Assembly (NCBI GenBank): GCA_025465145.1
Contig: JAODNS010000305.1
Location: 1-7,193, forward strand
Direction: 5' to 3'
DNA: 7,193 nucleotides
Source of the DNA: Frankiales bacterium
GTDB taxonomy: Bacteria; Actinomycetota; Actinomycetes; Mycobacteriales; SCTD01
The notes under the pieces: generated by a model
The model's database searches: none
The model's input: only the letters and a program-made list of their open reading frames with translations
What the model was told of the DNA's origin: nothing
Part shown: positions 1 to 6,752 of the stretch, piece by piece
Position numbering within the stretch: the first letter of the stretch is position 1
Layout: the number at the start of each line of letters is the position of its first letter
Position numbers and translations under genes: made by a program

Positions 1-68
1 CGCGAACGGGTGGGCCGGTGGCGGGGTGGACGCTGCAGCCGTGGCCGTTCGCCAGGAGCTGCCGTGAG

Positions 69-154
69 TGTCCGAGGGGGGACTTGAACCCCCATTCCCC
101 GTAAAGGGAACTAGCACCTCAAGCTAGCGCGTCTGCCAATTCCGCCACCCGGAC
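69..154 (-). tRNA. tRNA-Leu, anticodon GAG
   Basis: This tRNA decodes the leucine codon CUC. Read on the minus strand, the acceptor stem GTCCGGG (154-148) pairs with CTCGGAC (76-70) with one G-T pair, and A69 is the discriminator base. The anticodon arm is CTAGC/GCTAG (127-123 with 115-111) around the loop TTGAGGT, so the anticodon GAG lies at 120-118. A long variable arm (about 94-110, TTCCC pairing with GGGAA) marks a class II tRNA, as expected for leucine. The T arm is a perfect GGGGG/CCCCC stem around TTCAAGT. The three bases after the discriminator read CTC, so CCA is not encoded and must be added after transcription, which is common in actinobacteria. The first 68 bases of the window lie downstream of it; I see no gene and no convincing terminator there. 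Confidence 0.97.
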
Positions 155-237
155 AGGATGCGCCCGGCAGCGTGCGCCGGACCGGGTCCACTGTACCGAA
201 CGTTACGGTGCAGCCGGGGGCCGACCGGAGGTGTGCG
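155..237. promoter_or_regulatory. Divergent tRNA-Leu / M20 hydrolase promoter region
   Basis: This 83-base gap must hold the promoters of the tRNA (leftward) and the M20 hydrolase gene (rightward). Candidate -10 boxes matching the loose actinobacterial pattern TANNNT are TACAGT on the minus strand (195-190) for the tRNA and TACGGT on the plus strand (204-209) for the hydrolase. Neither has a recognisable -35 box at 16-18 bases, so these placements are weak. That the gap holds promoters is inferred from gene orientation; the exact boxes are guesses. Confidence 0.35.
227..232 (+). promoter_or_regulatory. Strong Shine-Dalgarno of the M20 hydrolase gene
   Basis: GGAGGT lies five bases before the ATG at 238. 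It is the best Shine-Dalgarno in the window and decides the start. An in-frame GTG at 172 would add 22 residues but has no such site, and its extension lacks family character. Confidence 0.85.
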
Positions 238-1536
238 ATGAGCGGCGAGGACGAGGTCGTCGAGCTGTGCCGGGACCTGATCCGGTTCGAGAGCGTCAAC
301 GACGGCACCGGCACGGGGCCGGGGGAGCGCGCCGCCGCGGAGTACGTCGCCGCGAAGCTCAGCGAGGTCGGGCTCGAGCCGCAGGTGTTCGAGTCGGCGC
401 CGAACCGCACCAGCGTCGTCGCCCGGATGGAGGGCACCGACAGCAGCCGCCCGCCGCTGCTCGTGCACGGGCACCTCGACGTCGTGCCCGCCGAGCCCAA
501 GGAGTGGACGTACGACCCGTTCGCGGCCGAGGTCGCCGACGGCTGCATCTGGGGCCGCGGCGCCGTCGACATGAAGGACATGGACGCGATGGTGCTGGCC
601 GTCGTGCGCGACCGGATGCGCACCGGACGCCGTCCCGGCCGCGACGTCGTGCTCGCCTTCGTCGCCGACGAGGAGGCAGGCGGCGTGTACGGCGCGCAGT
701 GGCTCGTCGAGAACAAGCCGGACCTGTTCGCCGACTGCACCGAGGGCATCAGCGAGGTCGGCGGCTTCAGCCTCACGGTGAACGACGACACCCGGCTGTA
801 CCTGATCGAGACGGCGCAGAAGGGCATGGCCTGGATCCGCCTGACCGCCACCGGCACCGCAGGGCACGGCAGCATGATCAACGAGGACAACGCCGTGACC
901 GCACTGTGCGAGGCGGTGGCGCGGCTGGGGCGGTACGAGTTCCCGATCCACGTGACGAAGACGGTCCGCGCGTTCCTCGACGAGGTGAGCGCCGCGTTCA
1001 ACATCGAGCTCGACGCCGACGACATCGAGGGGACCGTCGCGAAGCTCGGCCCGCTGGCCCGCATCGTCGGCGCGACGATCCGCAACACGGCCAACCCGAC
1101 GATGCTCGACGCCGGCTACAAGCACAACGTCATCCCGGGCAAGGCGCACGCGATGGTCGACGGCCGCTTCCTGCCCGGCTTCGAGGAGGAGTGGGAGCGC
1201 GAGCTCGACGCCGTCCTCGGCAGCGGCATCACCCGCGAGTACGTCCACTACGACATCGCGCTCGAGACCGAGTTCGAAGGCGCCCTCGTCGACGCCATGG
1301 GCAACGCGCTCAAGGCCGAGGACCCTGGCGCCCGCGCGGTCCCGTACACCCTGTCCGGCGGCACCGACGCCAAGTCCTTCAGCCGGCTCGGCATCCGCGG
1401 CTTCGGCTTCTCACCGCTGCGGCTGCCCGCCGACCTCGACTTCTCCGGCATGTTCCATGGTGTGGACGAGCGGGTGCCGCTGGACAGCCTGCGCTTCGGC
1501 ACGCGGGTCCTCGACCGGTTCCTCGACGAGGCCTGA
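238..1536 (+). CDS. M20 family zinc metallo-hydrolase (peptidase/deacylase)
   Basis: This 432-residue cytoplasmic enzyme belongs to the M20/M25/M40 family, which cleaves amide bonds of peptides or N-acyl amino acids with a two-zinc centre. The length is normal for the family and no signal peptide is visible. The metal site is complete by family pattern: HGHLDVVP gives ligand H79 and helper D81, D111 in GRGAVDMKD bridges the metals, E145 is the general base with ligand E146 next to it (DEEAGG), E173 is in SEVGG, and H407 is in MFHGVDERV. H210 in GTAGHGSM and R310 in DGRFLPG fit the substrate and dimer-interface positions of the lid domain. Asp114 replaces the Gly usual in DMKG, which I do not expect to hurt catalysis. 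The substrate cannot be told from sequence: dipeptidase, acyl-amino-acid hydrolase and desuccinylase-like roles are all possible. The next gene follows without a gap, so the two are probably co-transcribed. Confidence 0.93.
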   Translation: MSGEDEVVELCRDLIRFESVNDGTGTGPGERAAAEYVAAKLSEVGLEPQVFESAPNRTSVVARMEGTDSSRPPLLVHGHLDVVPAEPKEWTYDPFAAEVADGCIWGRGAVDMKDMDAMVLAVVRDRMRTGRRPGRDVVLAFVADEEAGGVYGAQWLVENKPDLFADCTEGISEVGGFSLTVNDDTRLYLIETAQKGMAWIRLTATGTAGHGSMINEDNAVTALCEAVARLGRYEFPIHVTKTVRAFLDEVSAAFNIELDADDIEGTVAKLGPLARIVGATIRNTANPTMLDAGYKHNVIPGKAHAMVDGRFLPGFEEEWERELDAVLGSGITREYVHYDIALETEFEGALVDAMGNALKAEDPGARAVPYTLSGGTDAKSFSRLGIRGFGFSPLRLPADLDFSGMFHGVDERVPLDSLRFGTRVLDRFLDEA

Positions 1537-2067
1537 GTGCTGACGTACGCCGCCATCGCGTCGCTCGACGGCTACGTCAACGACAGCAGCGGCGGGTTCG
1601 GCTGGGCGGCGCCGGACGACGAGGTGCACGCGTTCGTGAACGACCTCGAGCGGCACGTCGGGACGTACCTGTACGGGCGGCGCATGTACGAGGTCATGCG
1701 GTACTGGGACGGCCCGCCGTCCGACTCCGATCCGGTGTCGCTGGACTACGCCGGCGTCTGGCAGGCCACGGACAAGGTCGTCTACTCACGCACCCTGCGG
1801 GAGGTGACGACGCCGCGGACCCAGCTGCTGTCGGAGCTCGACCTCGAGCAGGTGCGCGCCCTCGCCGCGGCGGGCAGCGTCACGGTCGGCGGCGCCACCC
1901 TCGCCGGGCAGCTGCTCCTCGCGGGCGTCGTCGACGAGGTGCACCTGCTGCTCCACCCGGTCACCGTCGGCGGCGGCACACCTGCGCTCCCGGGCGGGGC
2001 GGAGCTCGAGCTGGTGGAGCAGCGCCGCTTCGACAGCGGCGTCGTCCACCTGCGGTACCGCGCCTAG
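1537..2067 (+). CDS. RibD_C / dihydrofolate reductase-like family protein
   Basis: This 176-residue protein has the fold shared by dihydrofolate reductase and the RibD C-terminal reductase domain. It starts with the family-typical LTYAAIASLDGYV and carries the segment GTYLYGRRMYEVMRYW (residues 42-57). The conserved NADP-binding stretch GSVTVGGATLAGQLL is at 113-127, and VDEVHLLLHPVTVGGGTP follows at 132-149. The length is that of the stand-alone 'dihydrofolate reductase family' proteins, most of which have no proven reaction; a nicotinamide-dependent reductase of a pterin- or pyrimidine-like substrate is the general inference. It is not a housekeeping folA. The start is a GTG directly after the TGA of the M20 gene and in the same frame; GAGG at 1528-1531 could serve as ribosome-binding site, so translation is probably coupled. 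Two in-frame stops (TAG TAG) end it, the first lying inside the overlap with the convergent protease gene. Confidence 0.88.
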   Translation: MLTYAAIASLDGYVNDSSGGFGWAAPDDEVHAFVNDLERHVGTYLYGRRMYEVMRYWDGPPSDSDPVSLDYAGVWQATDKVVYSRTLREVTTPRTQLLSELDLEQVRALAAAGSVTVGGATLAGQLLLAGVVDEVHLLLHPVTVGGGTPALPGGAELELVEQRRFDSGVVHLRYRA

Positions 2068-3629
2068 TAGATCGGCTTCGGCGGCTGGGTCAGCGCCGGG
2101 CAGCCGGTCTGGATCGCCGTGCGCGTCGGCCACGCCACCGGGTCGGCGGCCGGCAGCGGGGTGGCCTTGTCGTTCTTGTACGCCCCGCCCGACCAGGTGC
2201 CCCAGATGTGCTGGCGGCAGAACGAGTCGACGCGGAACCACTCCGTCTCGCCGGCCGGGCGGGCCTGCGGCTTCGCGGTGCCGAGCGCCGGGCCGACAAC
2301 GCGCGTCACGTCCTCGCGCGCGCCGTTGCCGCTGCGGTTGAGGGTGCCGCGGAACGTCCCGTAGCCCTCGGCCGCCCAGCGGGTGTCGGCGACGGCGGGC
2401 GACTCGACCACGCCGGCCGCTCCGTCGGTGAAGCCGCCCTCGGTCGGCAACGCGGCCGTGAACAGCCGCTGTCGCAGCTCACCCGCGGTGAGCACGCCGT
2501 CCTTCAGGTCACAGCCGCCGCAGCGGACCGCCGTACCCTTGGCGATCACGCCGCCGGCCTGCACGCGCGACGCTCCGGGGAGGGCGCGGCGCAGCTGCCA
2601 CAGCGACTGCCCGTACGTACCGGCGACCTGCGGTGTCGCGTTCGACGTGCCGCTGAACTTCGCCCCGTTGTTGACGGTCGTGCTGTTGTACGCCGACGGG
2701 TAGCCGGTGCCGATGCCGGCGACGTCGGCGGGCTTGCCGGTGCCGGTGTAGTCCTTGCCGTTCGGGTCGGTGGCGCCGACGGTCACGACCCAGTCCGGCC
2801 CCTCCTGCGAGGACGTGAGGGTGGAGTTCGGCACGGTGAACGCGTTCTCGAGCCCGTTGCCGGACGAGAAGAAGATGGTCTGCCCGCGCTCGGAAGCGGC
2901 CTTCTCGGTGACGATGTCGGTCCCGTTGTAGACGCGGTCCCGTACGGCCACGCCGGCCGAGAAGCCGTACGAGTTGCTGATGGCGTCGATCCACGGCTGC
3001 TTCATCGCCCAGGTCAGCGCGCGCTCGGCGGAGGACTGGCTCGTGTACTGGATGAAGACCAGCAGGCACTGCGGGCAGGCGCCGTGGTTGTTGCCGACGG
3101 CGACGCTGGACGTGCCCATGCCGTGCTCGGCGCCGCCCGAGCCGTAGATCGTCCCGGTCGATCCGAAGGCGGCCCGGTCGACGGGCCGGTCGGTCGCCTC
3201 GGTGCCGAACGTCAGGGCGCCGATCACCTTGGTGCCGGGGATCCAGCGGTAGTTGACGCCCTTGCTGCCGCTCTCCTTCACCGTCGCCCACTGCGCGGCG
3301 TCGGCGGCGTGCAGCTTGTCCATCGCGGTGCCGTCGGCGCCGTTCAGCGTCAGGTTCAGCGGCGAGTAGGAGGCGAAGGCGGACGGCTTCGGGAAGCCGG
3401 GCAGCCACGTGTCCGGGGCCTTCTTCAGCGGCAGGCCGGCGGCTTCGGCCGGCATGCGGTCGGCGAGGAAGTCCTGGTGGTACGGGGAGAAGCCGCTGTC
3501 GATCACGGCGATGACGGTGGCGTCTCCGGCGAGCGCCGGCGGAGCGGCAGCCGAGGCCTGCAGCACCGCAAGGGGCGACAGCAGGGCGGCAGCGACGGAC
3601 AGGGCGAGGAGGGGGCGGAGCGGGCGCAT
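2064..3629 (-). CDS. Secreted subtilisin-like serine protease (S8 family)
   Basis: This 521-residue protein has a Sec signal peptide: MRPLR, then a hydrophobic core, then a cleavage site near ASA-A (about 27/28). The mature protein is therefore predicted outside the membrane. The S8 triad is complete: D44 in VIAVIDSGF, H169 in GAEHGMGTSS and S329 in FSGTSNATPQVAG, with oxyanion Asn N258 in FSSGNG. Two things are odd. The Asp motif begins about 12 residues after the signal peptide, leaving no room for the usual inhibitor-like propeptide. The Asp-His distance is 125 residues, against 32 in subtilisin BPN'. About 190 residues follow the Ser; their function is unknown to me. Cysteine pairs C185/C188 and C370/C373, plus C471 and C510, could form disulfides. 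The ATG start is chosen for the signal peptide, though no Shine-Dalgarno precedes it. It is the last gene of the minus-strand cluster, and its stop is inside the CTAG shared with the convergent gene. Confidence 0.92.
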   Translation of the reverse strand: MRPLRPLLALSVAAALLSPLAVLQASAAAPPALAGDATVIAVIDSGFSPYHQDFLADRMPAEAAGLPLKKAPDTWLPGFPKPSAFASYSPLNLTLNGADGTAMDKLHAADAAQWATVKESGSKGVNYRWIPGTKVIGALTFGTEATDRPVDRAAFGSTGTIYGSGGAEHGMGTSSVAVGNNHGACPQCLLVFIQYTSQSSAERALTWAMKQPWIDAISNSYGFSAGVAVRDRVYNGTDIVTEKAASERGQTIFFSSGNGLENAFTVPNSTLTSSQEGPDWVVTVGATDPNGKDYTGTGKPADVAGIGTGYPSAYNSTTVNNGAKFSGTSNATPQVAGTYGQSLWQLRRALPGASRVQAGGVIAKGTAVRCGGCDLKDGVLTAGELRQRLFTAALPTEGGFTDGAAGVVESPAVADTRWAAEGYGTFRGTLNRSGNGAREDVTRVVGPALGTAKPQARPAGETEWFRVDSFCRQHIWGTWSGGAYKNDKATPLPAADPVAWPTRTAIQTGCPALTQPPKPIY

Positions 3630-3632
3630 GGT

Positions 3633-3651
3633 GTCCGTTTCGACGTCGGAC
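3633..3651 (-). promoter_or_regulatory. Inverted repeat just upstream of the protease start codon
   Basis: On the minus strand GTCCG (3651-3647) and CGGAC (3637-3633) can pair around a nine-base loop that itself contains the palindrome CGACGTCG (3641-3648). The 3' arm ends three bases before the ATG, covering the place where a Shine-Dalgarno would sit; none is seen. It could be an RNA hairpin affecting translation or a DNA operator in the 37-base gap after the DUF5703 gene. In GC-rich DNA a five-base stem can occur by chance. Confidence 0.3.
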
Positions 3652-3666
3652 GCCAGGCTCCTGCTC

Positions 3667-3861
3667 TCAGCTCGGCATCGGTGGCAGCGGCTCGCGGCGC
3701 AGCCGCCGGCGGACGGTCACCTTGCGCCGCCCGTCGGACCAGATCTGGTGCTTGGTGAGCTCCCAGTCGCCGTACTCGGCGTGGATCACCAGCAGGTCGC
3801 GCGTCTGCTCGCGCGTCGCTCCTGCCGGCACGGTGACCGCGCGGTACTCGTACTCCGCCAC
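3667..3861 (-). CDS. DUF5703 family small protein
   Basis: This 64-residue cytoplasmic protein of unknown function resembles the actinobacterial DUF5703 family as I remember it: a start like M-x-EYEYR, a central HAEYGDWEL (residues 27-35), then DGRRKVTVRRRLRR (43-56). It is basic, especially in the C-terminal third (RRKVTVRRRLRREP), which could contact nucleic acid, but that is only a guess. No membrane segment, cysteine pair or catalytic motif is visible. The start is the GTG at 3861, which gives the usual family N-terminus. An upstream ATG at 3869 is in another frame. It lies 18 bases after the RecD2-like gene and 37 bases before the protease gene on the same strand. Function cannot be assigned from sequence; the family match rests on memory of its motif pattern, not on a search. 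Confidence 0.82.
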   Translation of the reverse strand: MAEYEYRAVTVPAGATREQTRDLLVIHAEYGDWELTKHQIWSDGRRKVTVRRRLRREPLPPMPS

Positions 3862-3867
3862 GCGCCC

Positions 3868-3873
3868 ATTGTG
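3868..3873 (-). promoter_or_regulatory. Possible -10 box of a leaderless DUF5703 transcript
   Basis: CACAAT on the minus strand (3873-3868) ends exactly six bases before the GTG of the DUF5703 gene, which also lacks a Shine-Dalgarno. The geometry equals that of the LLM gene's TAGCGT box. It has the key A at the second and T at the sixth position but not the first T, and no -35 is apparent, so this is a weak candidate for an internal promoter of the cluster. Confidence 0.25.
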
Positions 3874-3879
3874 CCCGAC

Positions 3880-5757
3880 CTACAGCGACTCCACCGCCGC
3901 GCGCAGCAGGTCGGCGAGCCGGGTGCGTCGCGGTCGGGCGCCGACGTCGTGCACGGCCCGCGCGAGCGCGCCGCCCGCGGCGTGCACCACCGACAGGTGC
4001 CGCTGCGCGCGGGTGAAGGCGGTGTAGACGAGCGGGCGGGACAGCAGGCCGCCGGCCTCGGCCGGGATGACCGCGACGACGGCCGGGAACTCGGAGCCCT
4101 GTGCGCGGTGCACCGTGACGGCCCACCCGTGCTTGAGGTCGATCAGGGACTTGGGCGCCAGGGTCACCGCACCGGCACCGGCGAACGAGACGACCAGCCC
4201 CTTGTCGGCCTTCGCCGTCACCACCCCGACTTCGCCGTTGGCGAAGCCCTCGTCCAGGTGGTTGGCCGTGGCAACGACCCGGTCACCGACGTCGAAGCCG
4301 GAGACCTCGCCGCTGCCGGGGTTGAGCTTGGCCTTCAGCGCGATGTTCAGCGCGATCGTGCCGGCCGGTCCGCGGTGCACCGGCGTCACCACCTGCACCT
4401 CGTCGGCCGGGATCCCGAGCACCCGCGGGATCGAGTCCGTCACCAGCTGGACCGTGCGGTGCGCGGCCTCGTTCGCCTCCCGTGCCCGGACGACGACGAC
4501 CTCGCGGGTCGGGTCGTCCTCGACCGCCGGCAGCTCGCCGCCGCGGACGGCGGTCGCGAGCCGGGCGATGGCGCCGCCCTCGTCCTGCCGGTACAGCGTG
4601 GACAGCTCCGTCACCGGCACGGCGCCCGACTCGATGAGGTCGCCGAGGACGCGGCCGGCGCCGATGGAGGGCAGCTGGGCGGGGTCGCCGACGAACAGCA
4701 GGTGGCTGCCGTCGGGACACGCCTCCAGCAGCGCCGCGGCGAGCTCGACGTCGAGCATCGAGGCCTCGTCGACGACCACGACGTCCTCGTCCAGCGGCCA
4801 GTCCTCGCCGCGGGTGAACTGCCCGGTCATGCCCTGCGCGCCGAGCAGCCGGTGCAGCGTCATCGCCGGCGCGGCGCACAGCTCCTCGAGCCGCTTCGCC
4901 GCCCGGCCGGTCGGCGCGGCCAGCCCGACCTTCTTCCGCCGGGCGCGGGCCAGCGCGACCAGGGCGGCCACCGTGCGGCTCTTGCCCGTACCCGGTCCGC
5001 CGGTCAGCACCGAGACTCCGTGCCGCATCGCCAGCACCACAGCGCCGGTCTGCGCCTCGTCGAGCTGTCCCTGCACCGCCTTCGCGGCCGCGGCGTCGGC
5101 CAGCGGCTGCGCGGTCGCCAGCAGGCGAGCGATCCCGTCCGCGATGGCGTCCTCGGCCATGGCGTACCGGGTCAGCGAGAGCAGCCCGTCCTCGGTGGCG
5201 ACGACGCGCTCGTCCTCCAGCGCGGAGGCGAGCGCGATGTCGGTCGCCGCGTACCCCTCCGTCCGCAGCCCGGCGGCGACCTCGTCCGCCGGCAGGCAGG
5301 TCGAGCCGTCGCGGGCGGCGCGGACGAGCACGTGCGCGACCAGCGCGACGCCGCGCCGCGGGTCGTCCGGCCGGGCCCCGTCGCCGAGGACGAAGCGCGC
5401 GAGCCGGTCGGCCTCGGGCAGCCGCACGTCCGGCAGCTCGAGCAGCCGCCACGGGTCCGCCTGCAGCCGCTCCGCCGCCGTCGGGCCGAGCGCCTCGATC
5501 GCCCGGAACGCCATCCGGGCCGGCAGCCCGGCCGGTACCAGCAGGGTGACGACCTCGTACCGGTCGGCGGCTCCGGCGAACGCCTCGGTCAGCCGCTCCG
5601 CCCGGACCAAGCCGATGCCGGGCAGCTTGGCGAGCTTGGAGGGCAGCACGTCGTTGGGCGAGGTGATGCCGTTCTCGGCCAGCTGCGCGCCGAGGGTGCG
5701 GCCGAGCCCCGGCCAGAGGGACGCCTCGACGAAGGCCGCGAAGACCGGGTCAGTCAA
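3880..5757 (-). CDS. recD2: RecD2-like ATP-dependent DNA helicase (SF1B)
   Basis: This 625-residue helicase is expected to move 5' to 3' on single-stranded DNA and act in DNA repair, without RecB or RecC (neither is nearby). A helix-hairpin-helix-like segment (LAKLPGIGLVRAERL, 42-56) sits in the N-terminal part, typical of stand-alone RecD2. The SF1 motifs are all present in order: the Q-motif region around Q236, Walker A GGPGTGKS (253-260), motif Ia APTGRAAKRL (281-290), Walker B VVVDEASMLD (327-336), motif III FVGDPAQLPS (355-364), motif IV TLYRQ (387-391), motif V TVHRAQGSEF (548-557) and motif VI VYTAFTRAQR (577-586). It is shorter than the 715-residue Deinococcus enzyme, mainly before the ATPase core. 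The start is a TTG overlapping the end of the aldo/keto reductase gene by eight bases, so translation is probably coupled. No in-frame ATG or GTG lies just upstream, and the next Met (residue 82) would cut off the helix-hairpin-helix. Confidence 0.92.
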   Translation of the reverse strand: MTDPVFAAFVEASLWPGLGRTLGAQLAENGITSPNDVLPSKLAKLPGIGLVRAERLTEAFAGAADRYEVVTLLVPAGLPARMAFRAIEALGPTAAERLQADPWRLLELPDVRLPEADRLARFVLGDGARPDDPRRGVALVAHVLVRAARDGSTCLPADEVAAGLRTEGYAATDIALASALEDERVVATEDGLLSLTRYAMAEDAIADGIARLLATAQPLADAAAAKAVQGQLDEAQTGAVVLAMRHGVSVLTGGPGTGKSRTVAALVALARARRKKVGLAAPTGRAAKRLEELCAAPAMTLHRLLGAQGMTGQFTRGEDWPLDEDVVVVDEASMLDVELAAALLEACPDGSHLLFVGDPAQLPSIGAGRVLGDLIESGAVPVTELSTLYRQDEGGAIARLATAVRGGELPAVEDDPTREVVVVRAREANEAAHRTVQLVTDSIPRVLGIPADEVQVVTPVHRGPAGTIALNIALKAKLNPGSGEVSGFDVGDRVVATANHLDEGFANGEVGVVTAKADKGLVVSFAGAGAVTLAPKSLIDLKHGWAVTVHRAQGSEFPAVVAVIPAEAGGLLSRPLVYTAFTRAQRHLSVVHAAGGALARAVHDVGARPRRTRLADLLRAAVESL

Positions 5758-6751
5758 GGTCGGCCATCGACCGCCGGGGCAGGTTCTCCGGGTAGCCGAC
5801 GACCGGCGCCGACACGTCGTCGAGCGCCTCGCGGATCGCGTCCGGCAGCTCCACCTGCTCCGCGGCGAGCGACGCCTGCAGCTGAGCGGCCGTCCGCGCG
5901 CCGACGATCGGCGCGACGACGCCGGGCCGGTCGCGCACCCAGGCGAGCGCGACCGCGACGGGGGAGACGCCGAGCCCGTCGGCAGCGGTGAGGACCGCGT
6001 CCACGACGGCCCGGGCGCGGTCGCTCTCCAGATATGGCGCGAGCCACGGCGCGAACCGCTCCGACGCGCCCCGGCTGTCGGCCGGCGCGCCGTTGCGGTA
6101 CTTGCCGGTCAGCACCCCGCGGCCGAGCGGCGACCACGGCAGGATCCCGATGCCGAGCTCGCGGCAGCCGTCGACGATCTCTCGCTCGATGTCGCGCTGC
6201 AGCAGCGAGTACTCGAGCTGGTTGCTGACGATCGGCGCCCGCCCCGGCACGGCCCGCTGCCAGGCGGCGCACGCACCGGTCTGCCAGCCACCGAAGTTGC
6301 TGACGCCCGCGTACCGGACCCGGCCGGACGACACAGCGGTGTCGAGCGCGGCCATCGTCTCCTCCCACGGCGTCAGCGGGTCGAACGAGTGCAGCTGCCA
6401 CAGGTCGATCCAGTCCGTGCGCAGCCGCTTCAGCGACGCGTCGAGCGCCGCCAGCAGGTGGCCGCGCGAGCCGCCGCGGGACATGGGCTGCCTGCCGGTC
6501 GGCGACACCGCCTTCGTCGCCACGAGGACCTCGTCGCGCGGGACGACGTCGGAGAGCAGCCGGCCGAGGACGCTCTCGCTCTCGCCCATCACGTACACGT
6601 CGGCCGTGTCGATCAGCGTGCCGCCGGCCTCGCGGAAGGCGATGAGCTGCGCCGCGGCGTCGTCCTCGTCGGTGTCGCCGCCCCAGGTCATGGTGCCGAG
6701 CGCGAGCCGGGAGACGACCAGGCCGCTGCGACCGAGGGAACGCTGCTTCAC
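5750..6751 (-). CDS. Aldo/keto reductase
   Basis: This is a cytoplasmic NADPH-dependent oxidoreductase with a TIM-barrel fold, reducing aldehydes or ketones; the substrate is unknown. Counting from the chosen start it has 333 residues, normal for the family. It opens with KQRSLGRSGLVVSRLALGTMTWGG. The catalytic tetrad is intact: D48 and Y53 (LIDTADVY), K80 (VATKA) and H121 (LWQLHSFD). Further family marks are RVRYAGVSNF, SPLGRGVLTGKY and the C-terminal cofactor segment PIVGARTAAQL. Start choice: a GTG at 6760 would add three residues (protein MRPVKQ...), but it lies inside the candidate -10 box, whereas the GTG at 6751 gives the family-typical MKQRSLG and fits a leaderless transcript. Neither has a Shine-Dalgarno. 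It is the first gene of the minus cluster; its TGA overlaps the TTG start of the helicase gene. Confidence 0.92.
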   Translation of the reverse strand: MKQRSLGRSGLVVSRLALGTMTWGGDTDEDDAAAQLIAFREAGGTLIDTADVYVMGESESVLGRLLSDVVPRDEVLVATKAVSPTGRQPMSRGGSRGHLLAALDASLKRLRTDWIDLWQLHSFDPLTPWEETMAALDTAVSSGRVRYAGVSNFGGWQTGACAAWQRAVPGRAPIVSNQLEYSLLQRDIEREIVDGCRELGIGILPWSPLGRGVLTGKYRNGAPADSRGASERFAPWLAPYLESDRARAVVDAVLTAADGLGVSPVAVALAWVRDRPGVVAPIVGARTAAQLQASLAAEQVELPDAIREALDDVSAPVVGYPENLPRRSMADLD

Positions 6752-6752
6752 C

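Noticed and set aside
1..68. Possible terminator or gene end downstream of the tRNA
   Set aside because: Only short GC-rich pairings such as GCAGC/GCTGC with a long loop are visible, with no T-run; the stretch is too short and at the window edge.
195..209. ACCG/CGGT inverted repeat around AACGTT in the tRNA/M20 gap
   Set aside because: The four-base arms and the inner palindrome are offset by half a base pair, so it is not one symmetric site and could easily be chance.
231..3758. A 1175-residue open frame on the plus strand covering the M20, RibD_C and protease regions
   Set aside because: It is extremely rich in Arg, Ala and Gly, has no recognisable domain, and overlaps three genes with intact catalytic motifs. 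Long open frames of this kind are expected in very GC-rich DNA.
3862..3878. Repeated GCCC motifs between the helicase and DUF5703 genes
   Set aside because: Two copies of a four-base motif in GC-rich DNA carry no weight as a repeat.
3409..5991. An 860-residue plus-strand open frame across the minus-strand cluster
   Set aside because: It has low-complexity, Arg-rich composition without motifs, and is opposite four well-supported genes.
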